64,000 nt of DNA from GCA-2746605 sp963710615 (GCA_963710615.1 CAVQBF010000026.1:62001-126000); one strand, 5' to 3'. Shown: positions 1 through 9,127, counted from the first letter of the stretch. Notes: generated from the letters alone by a model not told the origin. Translations and numbers: made by a program.

Positions 1-97
1 TGGTAAATTTATAATAAATTACAGAAATAAGTTGGCCAATGAAAAGATTAACCTCAACGGACTCAAAAATAAAACACAAAAATCACAGAGTTTTTTT

Positions 98-140
98 AGA
101 TTCCGATATTCCACAGAAAAGCTGTGAAAACTGGAATGAC
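98..140. repeat. Dispersed intergenic repeat copy
   Basis: A stretch beginning with a 'gattcc'-like end and closing with 'ggaatgac', with a small inverted repeat (CACAG/CTGTG) inside. The same ends recur in several other spacers of this window (near 1.1, 3.6, 5.6, 8.1, 55.4 and 59.6 kb). The rest of bases 1-261 shows no supportable gene. Confidence 0.45.
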
Positions 141-261
141 TAACTCAAATTGTTCCTCATACCGGTTTGTGTTTTTTATAATACCGGTATCTGAGTATTA
201 GATTCAAATATTCCAAAAGACAATCAAAAAAAGGGATTATTTAAACAGCCGCAATGAAAAA

Positions 262-993
262 TTAATTTTTAATAAATCCTAATAAATCCAATGCTACTAA
301 AATTAAATAATGAATTAAGAAACCATAAAGCATAGATCTGGTTCTCAAAGCTAAATATCCTAAAAATAATCCACCAAATATTGAAGAGAAAGTTTCTATA
401 AAAGGTTTACCTGAATGGAGTAAAACAAAGGGTATCATTTGAATGAAAATTGCATAAAGTCCAAATTTCTTTTCCAAACCAAATAAGATGTACCCGCGAA
501 AGATGAATTCCCAGGAAAAAATGAACGCTAAAAAGAAAATCTCATAAACTAAAAAAACTATTAAATCATTTTTAGCCGAGTTCATTAGTGGAAAGTATTC
601 TGTGAAATTTTCAGAATTTGAAACCAGAATAACAATTGGGATAAAAATAAGAATTGCAATAAATGTATATAAAATCCCAACTTTTAGATTGGCAAAGGAT
701 ATACCAAAATCTTTAAGTTCTTCCCTAAAAATTAACTTGATTACATAAACCGGAATAATGAAAAAAAGCAGAAAATCCAGCAGAAACCAATAGACAAAAG
801 AAGATAATTCCTCAAGAATTAAATTATCCTGTTCAATAAATGTGAATGATTCTCTAAAAAATTTGGGATTAGAGAAATACCAGCTTATTGTGAATAAAAT
901 AATTGAGCTTAGAAAAATAATAGTTGTTTTGGAATCAAGGTTTTTTACCTCATTCTTAATATTGTGGATTTCATTTTGTACTAATTTGATCAT
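262..993 (-). CDS. CPBP family intramembrane metalloprotease
   Basis: A 243-residue membrane protein with about seven hydrophobic segments. Residues 161-167 (WEFIFRG) correspond to CPBP motif 1 (EExxxR), here keeping Glu162 and Arg166 but with Trp in place of the first Glu. His193 follows in an FxxxH-like context and His228 lies in the last helix, matching motifs 2 and 3. The family contains Rce1-like prenyl-protein proteases and bacteriocin self-immunity proteins, but the substrate here is unknown. It stands alone, with repeat-rich spacers on both sides. The altered first Glu is seen in some bacterial relatives, so it need not mean loss of activity. Confidence 0.8.
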   Translation of the reverse strand: MIKLVQNEIHNIKNEVKNLDSKTTIIFLSSIILFTISWYFSNPKFFRESFTFIEQDNLILEELSSFVYWFLLDFLLFFIIPVYVIKLIFREELKDFGISFANLKVGILYTFIAILIFIPIVILVSNSENFTEYFPLMNSAKNDLIVFLVYEIFFLAFIFSWEFIFRGYILFGLEKKFGLYAIFIQMIPFVLLHSGKPFIETFSSIFGGLFLGYLALRTRSMLYGFLIHYLILVALDLLGFIKN

Positions 994-1059
994 GAAGTAA
1001 AAATAAGTAAAAAGGTTGAAACGTGAAAAGGAGTCAATAGACAGCAGTCAGAGTTCTGT

Positions 1060-1260
1060 AGATTCCGGATCAAGCTTGCCTGCTGCAGGCAGGTCCGAAA
1101 TGACGAGTTCTCTATATGTCTTTTCCGCATGTTTTTATTGGGAATCTATTAGTTTCTCTGGAGTCCCGCTCTAACGGGAATGATAATAATAATGCTGGTC
1201 ATGCTGAAATGTTTCTATTCAGCATCTTTTTAGATTCCGGCTCGAGGGTCGGAATGAAAG
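1060..1260. repeat. Cluster of dispersed intergenic repeat copies
   Basis: Within the 473-bp spacer 994-1466 at least three copies lie in a row. The first (about 1060-1103) has a perfect 15-base palindrome, TGCCTGCTGCAGGCA, at 1077-1091. The second (about 1159-1182) has a CCCG/CGGG hairpin. The third (about 1195-1260) reads 'catgctgaaat...ttcagcatct' and ends in 'ggaatgaaag'. A 67-codon open frame across them is a chance translation of repeats. Confidence 0.6.
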
Positions 1261-1410
1261 ATCTCCTCAAGACATTGCGAACAACTTTTGATGATGTAAA
1301 CTATGAGATTCCCGCTTAAAAAGTGCTTAAATGAAGTGTAGAATAAATTGTCATGATGAAATGTTTTAATTTAGAATCTAAGATTCTGAATTAAATTCAA
1401 ATGACATACA

Positions 1411-1442
1411 CATAAAAAAACCGCAATCTAATTTGCGGTTTT
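1411..1442 (-). terminator. Rho-independent terminator of the head-repeat protein gene
   Basis: Inverted repeat AACCGCAA / TTGCGGTT (arms about 1419-1426 and 1433-1440) followed on the minus strand by a run of seven T. It lies 25 bp past the stop codon of the gene at 1467-3263. Confidence 0.8.
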
Positions 1443-1466
1443 AAATAATAGCATTTATAAAGAGTA

Positions 1467-3263
1467 CTAATTTTCTACTCTCTGTTCTTCACGCTTCAAT
1501 TTTTCACTAAAACTAATACCCATTTCTTTTGGTTGACCAAATGCTGTTGGGTGTAAATATTTACCTCTTTCTTCCGGTTTCTTTAACTCTTCAACTTCAA
1601 TTCTGTTCTCATTTGCATAGGCATCTTGGCGCACACCAGTCACTTGCCAGCTAACTTCCATCCCGGCTGAACCTCCGGAAATTCTAAATTTATTTCCATT
1701 AATTTTCTCAGCGATGTAAAGATTTGGACCAGGAGCACCGATTGCTGTTAATTGATATCTAAAATCTTTATTTAGTGCTTCAAACCAATCTGCCATTGTT
1801 ACAATTGCTTCTCCATTGCCATCAAGACTTACATTTCCATTATAAATATTCATCATATCAGGGCTTTCTATAGAAGAATGGGTAAGAATTTTATTTTCAG
1901 GATCAAGTGGGTGATCTATTGTTACAGAAGGAGCAGGACTATTAGTTGTACCGTTAACAGTGAGGTTTCCATCAATTGTAAGATTATTATAAAACTGTGC
2001 GTCCCCTGTTCCGAAAATATCAAATATATATTCACTAATGCCTGGTCCTTCAACTGTAAAATAATAGCTATCACCTAAAATACCTCTAACATTTGATGTG
2101 ACTGTAGTATATAAATGATTTATTCCAACATGACCATCATCAGAAACTATAAGTCTATTTAATCCACTTTGGTTAGCTACTACAAGTGCATTTCCTGAAG
2201 TTCCCCCATTAATATGTAGTTTGGCTAAAGGGGTAGGTATTCCAATACCAACATTCCCAGTATTTGCATTTATTATGTTATTTCCGGAGATTGTCCAATC
2301 GTTATCCCCACTGCCTGGAGTTGAACCATCGGCAGTAATGTTACCTGTTACATGAAAATCACCATTTATTTTCACAAGGTCATTGTCAAATTCACCATAA
2401 ATTAGTGGTGTGGTTGAATTTGAATTTTCTATGTAGAGTTTGTTATTATCCATTTCATTATAACCTGCCTGATATCCTAAAAAAATATTTCCACTTTTAT
2501 TATGATTTGCCGTACCAAATCCAGCTTCCATACCAATAATAGTATTAAATGAACCTTCTTGATTTAATACATTTGCAGCCTGACCTATCCCAACATTTGA
2601 GCTTCCGGTTGTATTACCGCCTAGTGCATCAGCTCCAAAACCTACATTTGAATCACCTGTTGTATTGCTGGATAATGCTAAAGTGCCAACCGCAGCATTT
2701 AAACTCCCTTCGGTATTAAGCCTAAGCACATTGTTACCAATACCAATATTCCATTCACCGGTTGTATTACTGGTAAAAGCTTCCATACCTATTATTGTGT
2801 TTTCATATCCGGTGCTCAGGTTATTGAAAGTAAATTGGTCCCCAATTCCAATATTTGCATAACCACTAATTGGCTGACTAGCATCACCTAAGAATAAGTT
2901 ACGGGATGTCATATCAAAAACCCCATCGGATAAATCATTAATCCCAGAGGCTGAAGTACTTACTTTTAGAGGTCCCCAATATAAATCACCATCAACATTG
3001 CCTAGTGATTCAAAGTATACATCATTAATAGTTTGTACTGGCATAAGATTAATAAATCCTCCAGTTCCATAGCTTACAAAGTGCATTAAAGGTTTTGTAC
3101 CATCGTAAAAAGTAATGTAATCACCATTTGCTTGTGTTCCATTTGTTCCATCCACTGAGCTTATTTTATTTTTGCTTTCGTCTGAAGATTTCTCATCAAC
3201 TTTTTGTGCAACAACTGTAGATAATAAGGCAAAAAATAGGATAAAAGTGGCTAGTCGTTTCAT
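1467..3263 (-). CDS. Secreted beta-roll head-repeat (tail-fibre/YadA-head-like) surface protein
   Basis: A 598-residue protein with a clear signal peptide (residues 1-19, ending VVAQ). About residues 130-290 are tandem degenerate repeats of the form N-[IV]-G-[IF]-G-x-x-A-x-x-x-N-T-[TE]-G, each carrying the NTTG turn typical of the trimeric-adhesin/tail-fibre head beta-roll. A later part (about 340-470) has 'GNVGIG...PLAKLHI' segments typical of such fibre-like proteins in Bacteroidota. No peptidase S74 chaperone motif or outer-membrane anchor is recognised at the C-terminus, which is a charged tail rich in Lys and Glu. The role is probably surface or extracellular; ligand unknown. It is monocistronic, with its own terminator. 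Confidence 0.65.
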   Translation of the reverse strand: MKRLATFILFFALLSTVVAQKVDEKSSDESKNKISSVDGTNGTQANGDYITFYDGTKPLMHFVSYGTGGFINLMPVQTINDVYFESLGNVDGDLYWGPLKVSTSASGINDLSDGVFDMTSRNLFLGDASQPISGYANIGIGDQFTFNNLSTGYENTIIGMEAFTSNTTGEWNIGIGNNVLRLNTEGSLNAAVGTLALSSNTTGDSNVGFGADALGGNTTGSSNVGIGQAANVLNQEGSFNTIIGMEAGFGTANHNKSGNIFLGYQAGYNEMDNNKLYIENSNSTTPLIYGEFDNDLVKINGDFHVTGNITADGSTPGSGDNDWTISGNNIINANTGNVGIGIPTPLAKLHINGGTSGNALVVANQSGLNRLIVSDDGHVGINHLYTTVTSNVRGILGDSYYFTVEGPGISEYIFDIFGTGDAQFYNNLTIDGNLTVNGTTNSPAPSVTIDHPLDPENKILTHSSIESPDMMNIYNGNVSLDGNGEAIVTMADWFEALNKDFRYQLTAIGAPGPNLYIAEKINGNKFRISGGSAGMEVSWQVTGVRQDAYANENRIEVEELKKPEERGKYLHPTAFGQPKEMGISFSEKLKREEQRVEN

Positions 3264-3555
3264 ATTTTCCTCAATTATGGATATTTGGTATTATTTTAGT
3301 AAATTATCGAATAATTTAAGATATTTTATCTATTTATACAACATTCGATGTAAATTATTTTATACTTGTGATTTGGATAACACTGTAGATATGAGATGTA
3401 AGTATCAAGATGTGAGAGAAAAACGTGGAAACGTTAAGACATGGAAATGAGAAAATAATGAAATAGTTGTGATGCCCGAACTTGTCTGCCTATGGCATAA
3501 TGTTCATCGATAAAAACACTCCGAGGGCAATCTTTATCGGTATTCTATAAGTTTT

Positions 3556-3726
3556 TCTGGATTCCTAATCAAGCTTGCCTGCTTCAAGCAGGTTGGGTAT
3601 GACAGTTCTTTGTGCTCTTTATAATGAGTGAAAACGAAGCATCTGGAGTTTAGATTCTTCATCCGTCTAAAACCGGATTCAGAATGACGGGTTCTTCTGG
3701 ATTCCCTCTTTCGCGGAAATGACGAT
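3556..3726. repeat. Dispersed intergenic repeat copies
   Basis: Within the 542-bp spacer 3264-3805. One copy (about 3558-3604) runs from 'ggattcc' to 'tatgaca' with a CCTGCTT/AAGCAGG stem; another (about 3650-3690) has 'gattc...ggattcagaatgacggg'; a third (about 3700-3726) ends 'ggaaatgac'. They resemble the copies near 1.1 kb. Open frames in this spacer look spurious. Confidence 0.6.
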
Positions 3727-3737
3727 TTGAAAAGTGC

Positions 3738-3772
3738 AAAAAAAACCGCAGATTAAAAAATTAATCTGCGGT
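3738..3772 (-). terminator. Rho-independent terminator of the aldehyde dehydrogenase gene
   Basis: Inverted repeat CCGCAGATTAA / TTAATCTGCGG (3746-3772) followed on the minus strand by eight T. It is 34 bp past the stop of the gene at 3806-5338. Confidence 0.85.
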
Positions 3773-3805
3773 AATATTTTTACTTTAGCTTTTATATCTT
3801 AAATA

Positions 3806-5338
3806 CTAGATATCAAACTTAATACCCTGCGCTAACGGAAGAGTTTTTCCATAATTAATTGTATTAGTCTGTCTTCTCATATAGGCTTTCCATGCATCTG
3901 AACCAGATTCACGACCACCGCCGGTTTCTTTTTCACCGCCGAATGCTCCGCCTATTTCAGCACCGGAAGTTCCAATATTAACATTTGCAATTCCGCAATC
4001 GGAACCGGAAGCTGATAAGAATTCTTCTGCCTCTTGAATGTTGTTTGTAAAAATTGCAGATGATAAGCCTTGTACTACATCATTATGAATATCAATCGCT
4101 TTAGTTACGCTGCCCTTGTATTTTATCAAATATAAAATCGGTGCAAATGTTTCTTCCTGTACAATTTTATAACTGTTTTTTGCTTCAACTATTGCCGGTC
4201 TAACATAACATCCGGATTCATATCCTTTACCTTTTAACACTTGTCCACCATAAAGAACTTTTCCGCCTTCTTTTTTAACTAATTCAAGTGCATTTGTAAA
4301 ATCAGCAACAGCAGCTTTATCAATCAATGGACCAACATGATTTTTTTCATCCATTGGTGTACCAATTTTTAAGCTCTTATAAGCTTTAGTTATTGAAGCA
4401 ACAACTTTATCATAAATACTTTCATGAATTATTAAACGTCTGGTTGTTGTACATCTTTGTCCTGCTGTACCGACTGCACCAAACACAATTGCAGGCAATG
4501 CCATTTTAAGATCGGCATCCGGAGTTAATATAATTGCATTATTTCCGCCTAATTCCAAAATGGCTTTACCAAATCTTTTTGCAATTACTTCTGCTCCATG
4601 CCTTCCAACATATGTCGATCCGGTAATTGAAATTAATGGCAAACGTTTATCGTTAAGCATTTTCTCACCTACTGATGAACCTCTACCAACAACCAAAGTA
4701 AATAATCCTTCCGGCAAATTATTTTCTTTTATTACTTCACCAACAATATTTTGAACTGCAATTGCTGTCAATGGAACTTTTGATGATGGTTTCCAAAGAT
4801 TACTATCTCCGCAAACAGTTGCTATCATTGCGTTCCAAGACCATACAGCAACAGGGAAATTAAATGCTGAAATTGTTCCTACAACTCCAAGCGGATGATA
4901 TTGATCGTACATTCTGTGATTTGGTCTTTCTGATTTCATTGTATAACCATAGAGTTGACGTGATTGTCCAACAGCAAAATCGCATATGTCAATCATTTCT
5001 TGCACTTCACCATACCCTTCCTGCAGTGACTTACCCATTTCGTAAGAAACCAATTTTCCAAGCGGATCTTTGTATTTTCTTAACTTATCACCAATTTGTC
5101 TTACTACCTCACCTCTTTTAGGTGCAGGAACGTTTCGCCACTCCAAATAAGCCTCATGTGCTGTTTTTACAACACTATCATAATCTTTTGTAGATGCTTG
5201 ATAAACAGATGCAATAAATTTTCCATCGGCTGGCGAATAAATTTTAAGTTCACCTTCACTTTTTGTTTTGTTCCATTTTAATCCAGTTGAAGATCCAAAA
5301 TTTGTCTTTTTGATTCCAAGTTTTTTTAAGAACTCCAT
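3806..5338 (-). CDS. Aldehyde dehydrogenase, ALDH7 (aminoadipate semialdehyde dehydrogenase) type
   Basis: A 510-residue NAD-dependent aldehyde dehydrogenase. Visible catalytic residues are Asn160 (AFNFP), Lys183 (WKP), Glu262 (LELGG) and the nucleophile Cys296 (GQRCTTTRR). The wording around these motifs (NNAI after LELGG; QRCTTTRRL) is that of ALDH7, which oxidises L-2-aminoadipate 6-semialdehyde/piperideine-6-carboxylate in lysine breakdown and also other aldehydes. Length is normal for ALDH7. It has its own terminator and no lysine-degradation neighbour, so the physiological substrate is inferred from family only. Confidence 0.85.
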   Translation of the reverse strand: MEFLKKLGIKKTNFGSSTGLKWNKTKSEGELKIYSPADGKFIASVYQASTKDYDSVVKTAHEAYLEWRNVPAPKRGEVVRQIGDKLRKYKDPLGKLVSYEMGKSLQEGYGEVQEMIDICDFAVGQSRQLYGYTMKSERPNHRMYDQYHPLGVVGTISAFNFPVAVWSWNAMIATVCGDSNLWKPSSKVPLTAIAVQNIVGEVIKENNLPEGLFTLVVGRGSSVGEKMLNDKRLPLISITGSTYVGRHGAEVIAKRFGKAILELGGNNAIILTPDADLKMALPAIVFGAVGTAGQRCTTTRRLIIHESIYDKVVASITKAYKSLKIGTPMDEKNHVGPLIDKAAVADFTNALELVKKEGGKVLYGGQVLKGKGYESGCYVRPAIVEAKNSYKIVQEETFAPILYLIKYKGSVTKAIDIHNDVVQGLSSAIFTNNIQEAEEFLSASGSDCGIANVNIGTSGAEIGGAFGGEKETGGGRESGSDAWKAYMRRQTNTINYGKTLPLAQGIKFDI

Positions 5339-5511
5339 AAATATTCCTCACAATTAATTGAATAAATCACCTATCTAAACTTAGTAAGATTTTTTAGAAA
5401 CTTGTAAAACAATTTGATTAATTTTTTCTTTTTCATAGATATTGACACTTCCAAAAAAATATATTATGTTAAAATGTCAAATTAATTAAAGGGTTACACT
5501 ACTTGCATGAT

Positions 5512-5540
5512 ACGGCTCCTCTTTTGGAGCCGTTATCGTT
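5512..5540 (+). terminator. Orphan terminator-like hairpin
   Basis: Perfect stem ACGGCTCC / GGAGCCGT with a six-base loop, followed by 'tatcgtttt'. No plus-strand gene ends upstream of it: the preceding gene is on the minus strand and starts at 5338. It could end a short untranslated transcript from the 5339-5511 spacer. Confidence 0.55.
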
Positions 5541-5557
5541 TTAAATATTTCCAATTC

Positions 5558-5735
5558 TGTCATGCCGAACTTGATTCAGCATCTTAATTTTCTTTTGAGA
5601 TTCTGAAATAAACCTTTTTAACAGTAGGCAGATTCAGTATATCAAAATGAAAAATAAAAATTGGTTTGTTGAATTTAGGAATGCCAAACATATCGAGATT
5701 GCCTCATCAGAAAAACATTGTGATTCGCAATGACA
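5558..5735. repeat. Dispersed intergenic repeat copies
   Basis: Upstream of rsmI: 'tctgtcatgccgaacttgattcagcatct...gagattctga' and a second unit ending 'gattcgcaatgacag'. Both are of the same family as the repeats near 1.2 and 55.4 kb. With the orphan hairpin they account for most of the 414-bp spacer. Confidence 0.6.
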
Positions 5736-5752
5736 GTCATTATTTTTAATTC

Positions 5753-6445
5753 ATGAAAACTAAACAAGGTAAACTATTTATAGTTGCTACCCCAATCGGA
5801 AATTTAGAAGATATTACTTTTCGAGCTGTTCGTATTCTAAATGAAGTTGATTTTATTGCTTGTGAAGATACACGAGTTACAAAAGTATTATTAAATAAGC
5901 ACAATATAAATAAAGAATTATTCTCTCTTAATGCGCAATCGGAAAAAGGTAAACTCCGTTTCGTTGTTGAGAGAATTTTACAAGGTGAAAATTGTGCATT
6001 GGTTTCTGATGCAGGTACACCAACCATATCCGATCCTGGCGTCAGGTTGGTAAATGAGGCAATAAAACATGATATTGAAATTGCTGGAATACCCGGAGCA
6101 AATGCAGCTATTTTAGCTTTAAGTATTTCCGGATTACCAACTGACTCTTTTCTCTTTGAAGGTTTTCTCCCCCAAAAAAAAGGGAGGCAGAAAAAAATTA
6201 AAGAATTAACTGAAATTGATAGAACAATTATAATTTATGAATCTACTTACCGAATTGAAAAATTACTGAATGAATTAAATGAATATATGCCTGAAAGGTT
6301 TATTGTAGTTCATAGAGAGCTAACAAAAAAATTTGAAGAAAGCTGGCGCGGATTTCCTGTTAATATTTTAGAATTGCTTCCATCAAAAGTTATAAAGGGC
6401 GAATTTGTTGTTATATTAGCGCCAATCAGTTGGAAAGCAGATTAA
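5753..6445 (+). CDS. rsmI: 16S rRNA (cytidine1402-2'-O)-methyltransferase
   Basis: A 230-residue SAM-dependent methyltransferase of the tetrapyrrole-methylase fold. The N-terminal VATPIGNLEDIT and ACEDTR motifs, the central SDAGTPTISDPG loop and the IPGANAAILALSISGLP segment are signatures of RsmI, which 2'-O-methylates C1402 in the ribosomal decoding centre. It is slightly shorter than the E. coli protein because the C-terminal helical extension is absent, as in many Bacteroidota. It is followed 94 bp later by the LysW-like gene on the same strand. Confidence 0.93.
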   Translation: MKTKQGKLFIVATPIGNLEDITFRAVRILNEVDFIACEDTRVTKVLLNKHNINKELFSLNAQSEKGKLRFVVERILQGENCALVSDAGTPTISDPGVRLVNEAIKHDIEIAGIPGANAAILALSISGLPTDSFLFEGFLPQKKGRQKKIKELTEIDRTIIIYESTYRIEKLLNELNEYMPERFIVVHRELTKKFEESWRGFPVNILELLPSKVIKGEFVVILAPISWKAD

Positions 6446-6539
6446 GAAATACCTTAAATTAACTATAAATATTCGCTTGTAGATTATCAATTAAAGTAAT
6501 AAATTTAATCACTTTTTCTAACATTATTATGGAAGTCAC

Positions 6540-6704
6540 ATGGTTGAGTGTCCTGATTGTGCAGCTGATATTACAGTAGATAAGGGAACATTTAAGGGTG
6601 AAATAATTGAATGTCCCGAATGTGGAATTTTACTGGAGGTAATTTCGGTTAAACCTCTAAGAATAATGGAAGCCCAGCAAGATGATGTTGATTGGGACGA
6701 ATAA
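6540..6704 (+). CDS. lysW: LysW-like amino-group carrier protein
   Basis: A 54-codon gene, acidic, with two CPxC knuckles (CPDC at residues 4-7 and CPEC at 25-28) forming a zinc ribbon, and a C-terminus ending DWDE that matches the EDWGE tail of LysW. In lysine/arginine biosynthesis of Thermus and archaea, the terminal Glu of LysW is ligated by LysX/ArgX to the amino group of aminoadipate or glutamate, which protects it while downstream enzymes act. No lysX, lysZ, lysY, lysJ or lysK gene is seen in this window. Start chosen at the ATG that puts Cys4 close to the N-terminus as in the family. A good hairpin terminator follows. Confidence 0.8.
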   Translation: MVECPDCAADITVDKGTFKGEIIECPECGILLEVISVKPLRIMEAQQDDVDWDE

Positions 6705-6736
6705 AGAAAGATTTTAGTAATAGTTCAAATAAAATA

Positions 6737-6800
6737 ATAGCGCCATTTACATTTTACTTAAAAAAGTAATTTGGTTAAAACTTGGTGCTATCATTTTAAC
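6737..6800 (+). terminator. Terminator after the lysW-like gene
   Basis: Outer stem ATAGCGCCA / TGGTGCTAT (one G-T pair) enclosing an inner ACTT/AAGT hairpin, followed by 'cattttaac'. It lies 33 bp after the stop of the lysW-like gene. Confidence 0.6.
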
Positions 6801-6834
6801 TATTCTTCTTTAGTAACGAATTATGGATTGAACG

Positions 6835-7323
6835 TCATAAGTTCTTAAGTTTTTCTCTACCATTCAAAAAATCTAATTCTATAATAAAATTAATTTGAAC
6901 GATCCGTGCTCCCATTTTTTCAACCAATTTACAGGCTGCCGCCATTGTTCCACCAGTCGCCAATAAATCATCATGCAATAAAACAACATCACTTTCATTT
7001 AGAGCATCTTTGTGTATTTCTATGGTATCTATCCCGTATTCAAGTGAATACTCTTCACTTAAAGTTTCTGCCGGCAGTTTCCCCGGTTTTCTAATAGGAA
7101 CAAATCCAGCATTCAATTTCCCAGCTAACGCACCTCCAAAAATAAATCCTCTAGACTCAATTCCGATAACCTTAGTTATACCTTTGTTATTACATAAGTT
7201 ATATAATTCGTTTAAAGTGTTTTCGAAGCCATTTTCATTCTTTAATAGCGTAGTGATATCCTTAAATATAATTCCTTTTATTGGGAAATCGGGCACATCT
7301 CTAATTAAATCTTTTAGTTTCAT
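6835..7323 (-). CDS. apt: Adenine phosphoribosyltransferase
   Basis: A 162-residue type I phosphoribosyltransferase that makes AMP from adenine and PRPP (purine salvage). Signatures: DVPDFPIKGIIFKDITTLL at the N-terminus, the GIESRGFIFG segment, the KPGKLP hood and the PRPP loop HDDLLATGGT. The open frame continues upstream to 7344, but the ATG at 7321-7323 is preferred: it has GGAG seven bases upstream and gives the usual Apt N-terminus. It is the salvage counterpart of the purine-degrading locus at 38-62 kb. Confidence 0.93.
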   Translation of the reverse strand: MKLKDLIRDVPDFPIKGIIFKDITTLLKNENGFENTLNELYNLCNNKGITKVIGIESRGFIFGGALAGKLNAGFVPIRKPGKLPAETLSEEYSLEYGIDTIEIHKDALNESDVVLLHDDLLATGGTMAAACKLVEKMGARIVQINFIIELDFLNGREKLKNL

Positions 7324-7358
7324 TATTGAACTCCATTTAATCAAAAAACAATTTTAAA

Positions 7359-7938
7359 TTACAGACAATAATTTAACAAAACAAATGAAACGGTAAATCC
7401 AAGTATTCCCCCAGCTATTACTTGAGTAATTGTATGCACATTTAGAATAATTCGAGATATTGCGATCTAAAATAAAAATCACAATTGTTATTGGGAGCAC
7501 GATACTGTCAAAATAAACTAACGCTCCAAGCGGTATTGATGCTCCCATAGAATGTGCACTTATCTTCCAAAGCCTGTTTATGTGAATAATAAAAAGACTA
7601 TTTAACAAGTAAATCAACCATAGCATTATTATTTTTTCATTCAGACCAAATAGTGATGAAAATATAACTCCACATAAACTAAACCCAATTGCATAGATAT
7701 ATGGTAAATATCTTTCTTCTTTTATGGTAGCATCATTATTAGATATTATTCCCTTCCTACGAAAATAAATTATTGCAATAAGTGGTAAAACTAATCCAAA
7801 CAATAGCGATACAAGAATTCCATAAAATGATTTTGGTGTTGATTCATAATTGATTGAGTAGATAACAAAAATATATAAATTCATAACTGGAGGGATCAAA
7901 AGGTATGAAATGTATTTTGCAGGTTTGGTTACATTCAT
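7359..7938 (-). pseudogene. PAP2-superfamily membrane protein, one frameshift
   Basis: The first ~155 codons encode a protein with several hydrophobic helices and the segment WKISAHSMG (about residue 128), matching the second phosphatase motif (SxHxxG) of the PAP2 family. Near 7465-7470 the frame shifts by one base. In the new frame translation continues with ISRIILNVHTITQVIAGG, the third PAP2 motif (SRxxxxxHTxxQ), and stops at 7359. A single extra base (probably G in 'ttaGatcgc', minus strand) restores an uninterrupted protein of about 192 residues. Members dephosphorylate lipid phosphates; many Bacteroidota homologues are unassigned. Gene decay and sequencing error are both possible. Confidence 0.65.
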
Positions 7939-8019
7939 AAATTTTTAAGTTTTTCTCTTATTGAACCATCCTACCGGCAGTCTAGTTCATTTAAGAATAA
8001 TTTCAAATAGATTTCAGAT

Positions 8020-8125
8020 TAAGTTAGAAATGACAAGTAATAATTAACAATAAAGCAGTGAGAAATTATTTTTCTGAGATTCTCATGTAATCCAGCAAAG
8101 CTGGCTTCCTCAGAATAAGATTGAA
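8020..8125. repeat. Dispersed intergenic repeat copy
   Basis: Between the PAP2-like and dus genes: 'tttctgagattctcatgtaatcc' followed by an 'agcaaagctggcttcctcagaataag' unit containing an AGC/GCT stem, same style as the other spacer repeats. Confidence 0.4.
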
Positions 8126-8134
8126 CTCATAAAA

Positions 8135-9127
8135 TTACTCGTCAATTTCTTGATATTGTTTTAATTTTTCTTTGTAATTAAGTAATAATTCTTCAATTGG
8201 TTCATATTCTTCGTAATGCATAATTTGCTGTTTAATCTTGGATGAGCCGTACAAACCTTTTAAATAACCCGAATAATATTTCCTGAATGGTATTATTGCC
8301 CTTCGCGGTTCATCTTTATGATGGATTTCATATTTCAAATGTTTTAGAGCTGTAGATATTCTTTCTTCAACATCAATAATATTTGATACGTATCCTTTCT
8401 CAAAAGCCTCTTTAATTTCTCTAAAAATCCAAGGATGATTTATTGCACCTCTTGCTATCATGTAGCCATCCGCATTCGTAATTTCTTTTGCTCTCAACGC
8501 ATCTTCTGCTGTCATTATTCCCCCATTAACCACCACTGGAATTTTTACAACCTCCTTAATTTTAGGGATCCAATGCCATGCAGGTTCACCATCATGAGCT
8601 TGCTTCCGGGTGCGACAGTGAATTGTCAGCGCTTTTGTACCAACATCTTCCAATCTTTTTGCTACATCCAAAATCTCAATACTGCTATCATCCCAACCTA
8701 AGCGAGTTTTAACAGTTACAGGTAATTTTACTGCATCAACAATTTCTTTTACCATTTTCTGCATATATGGAGGATCCTTTAATAATCCTGCACCTGCTCC
8801 CCTATTTGCAACTTTTTTAACCCAGCAGCCTGCATTTATGTCAATTATTTCTGGGTTTTCCCTTTCTGCGATTATTGCAGCTTCACGCATTGGGTTAATT
8901 TCACCGCCATAAATTTGTATTCCAACAGGTCTTTCTTCATCTGTTATTCTGAGTTTATCATGAGTTTTCTTATTCTCCCTTATTAATCCATCGGAATTGA
9001 CAAATTCTGTATAAACAATATCTGCTCCTAATTCTTTACACAGTTTTCGAAATGCAATTCCTGTTACGTCTTCCATTGGTGCAAGCAGAAGCGGATTCTC
9101 TAATTCTATATTTCCAACTTTAAACAT
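8135..9127 (-). CDS. dusB: tRNA-dihydrouridine synthase
   Basis: A 330-residue FMN-dependent TIM-barrel enzyme that reduces uridine to dihydrouridine in tRNA. N-terminal LLLAPMEDVTGIAFR and TEFVNSDGL are Dus signatures. The catalytic Cys is Cys101 in NAGCWVKKV, followed by GAGAGLLKDP; the usual Pro after Cys is replaced by Trp. KTRLGW, HCRTR and VNGGI bind FMN/phosphate. Overall closest in wording to the DusB subgroup. Its start overlaps the end of the upstream MFS gene by 8 bp, indicating co-transcription. Confidence 0.9.
   Translation of the reverse strand: MFKVGNIELENPLLLAPMEDVTGIAFRKLCKELGADIVYTEFVNSDGLIRENKKTHDKLRITDEERPVGIQIYGGEINPMREAAIIAERENPEIIDINAGCWVKKVANRGAGAGLLKDPPYMQKMVKEIVDAVKLPVTVKTRLGWDDSSIEILDVAKRLEDVGTKALTIHCRTRKQAHDGEPAWHWIPKIKEVVKIPVVVNGGIMTAEDALRAKEITNADGYMIARGAINHPWIFREIKEAFEKGYVSNIIDVEERISTALKHLKYEIHHKDEPRRAIIPFRKYYSGYLKGLYGSSKIKQQIMHYEEYEPIEELLLNYKEKLKQYQEIDE

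Noticed and set aside
155..195. ACCGGT palindrome pair as terminator or operator
   Set aside because: Arms can pair, but there is no T tract and the gene downstream on the minus strand is 67 bp away; too weak.
1116..1319. 67-codon plus-strand open frame
   Set aside because: Runs through dispersed repeats; the peptide contains the repeat's own translation and no domain.
3172..3450. 92-codon plus-strand open frame
   Set aside because: Covers the signal-peptide region of the opposite gene and AT-rich spacer; low complexity, no start signal.
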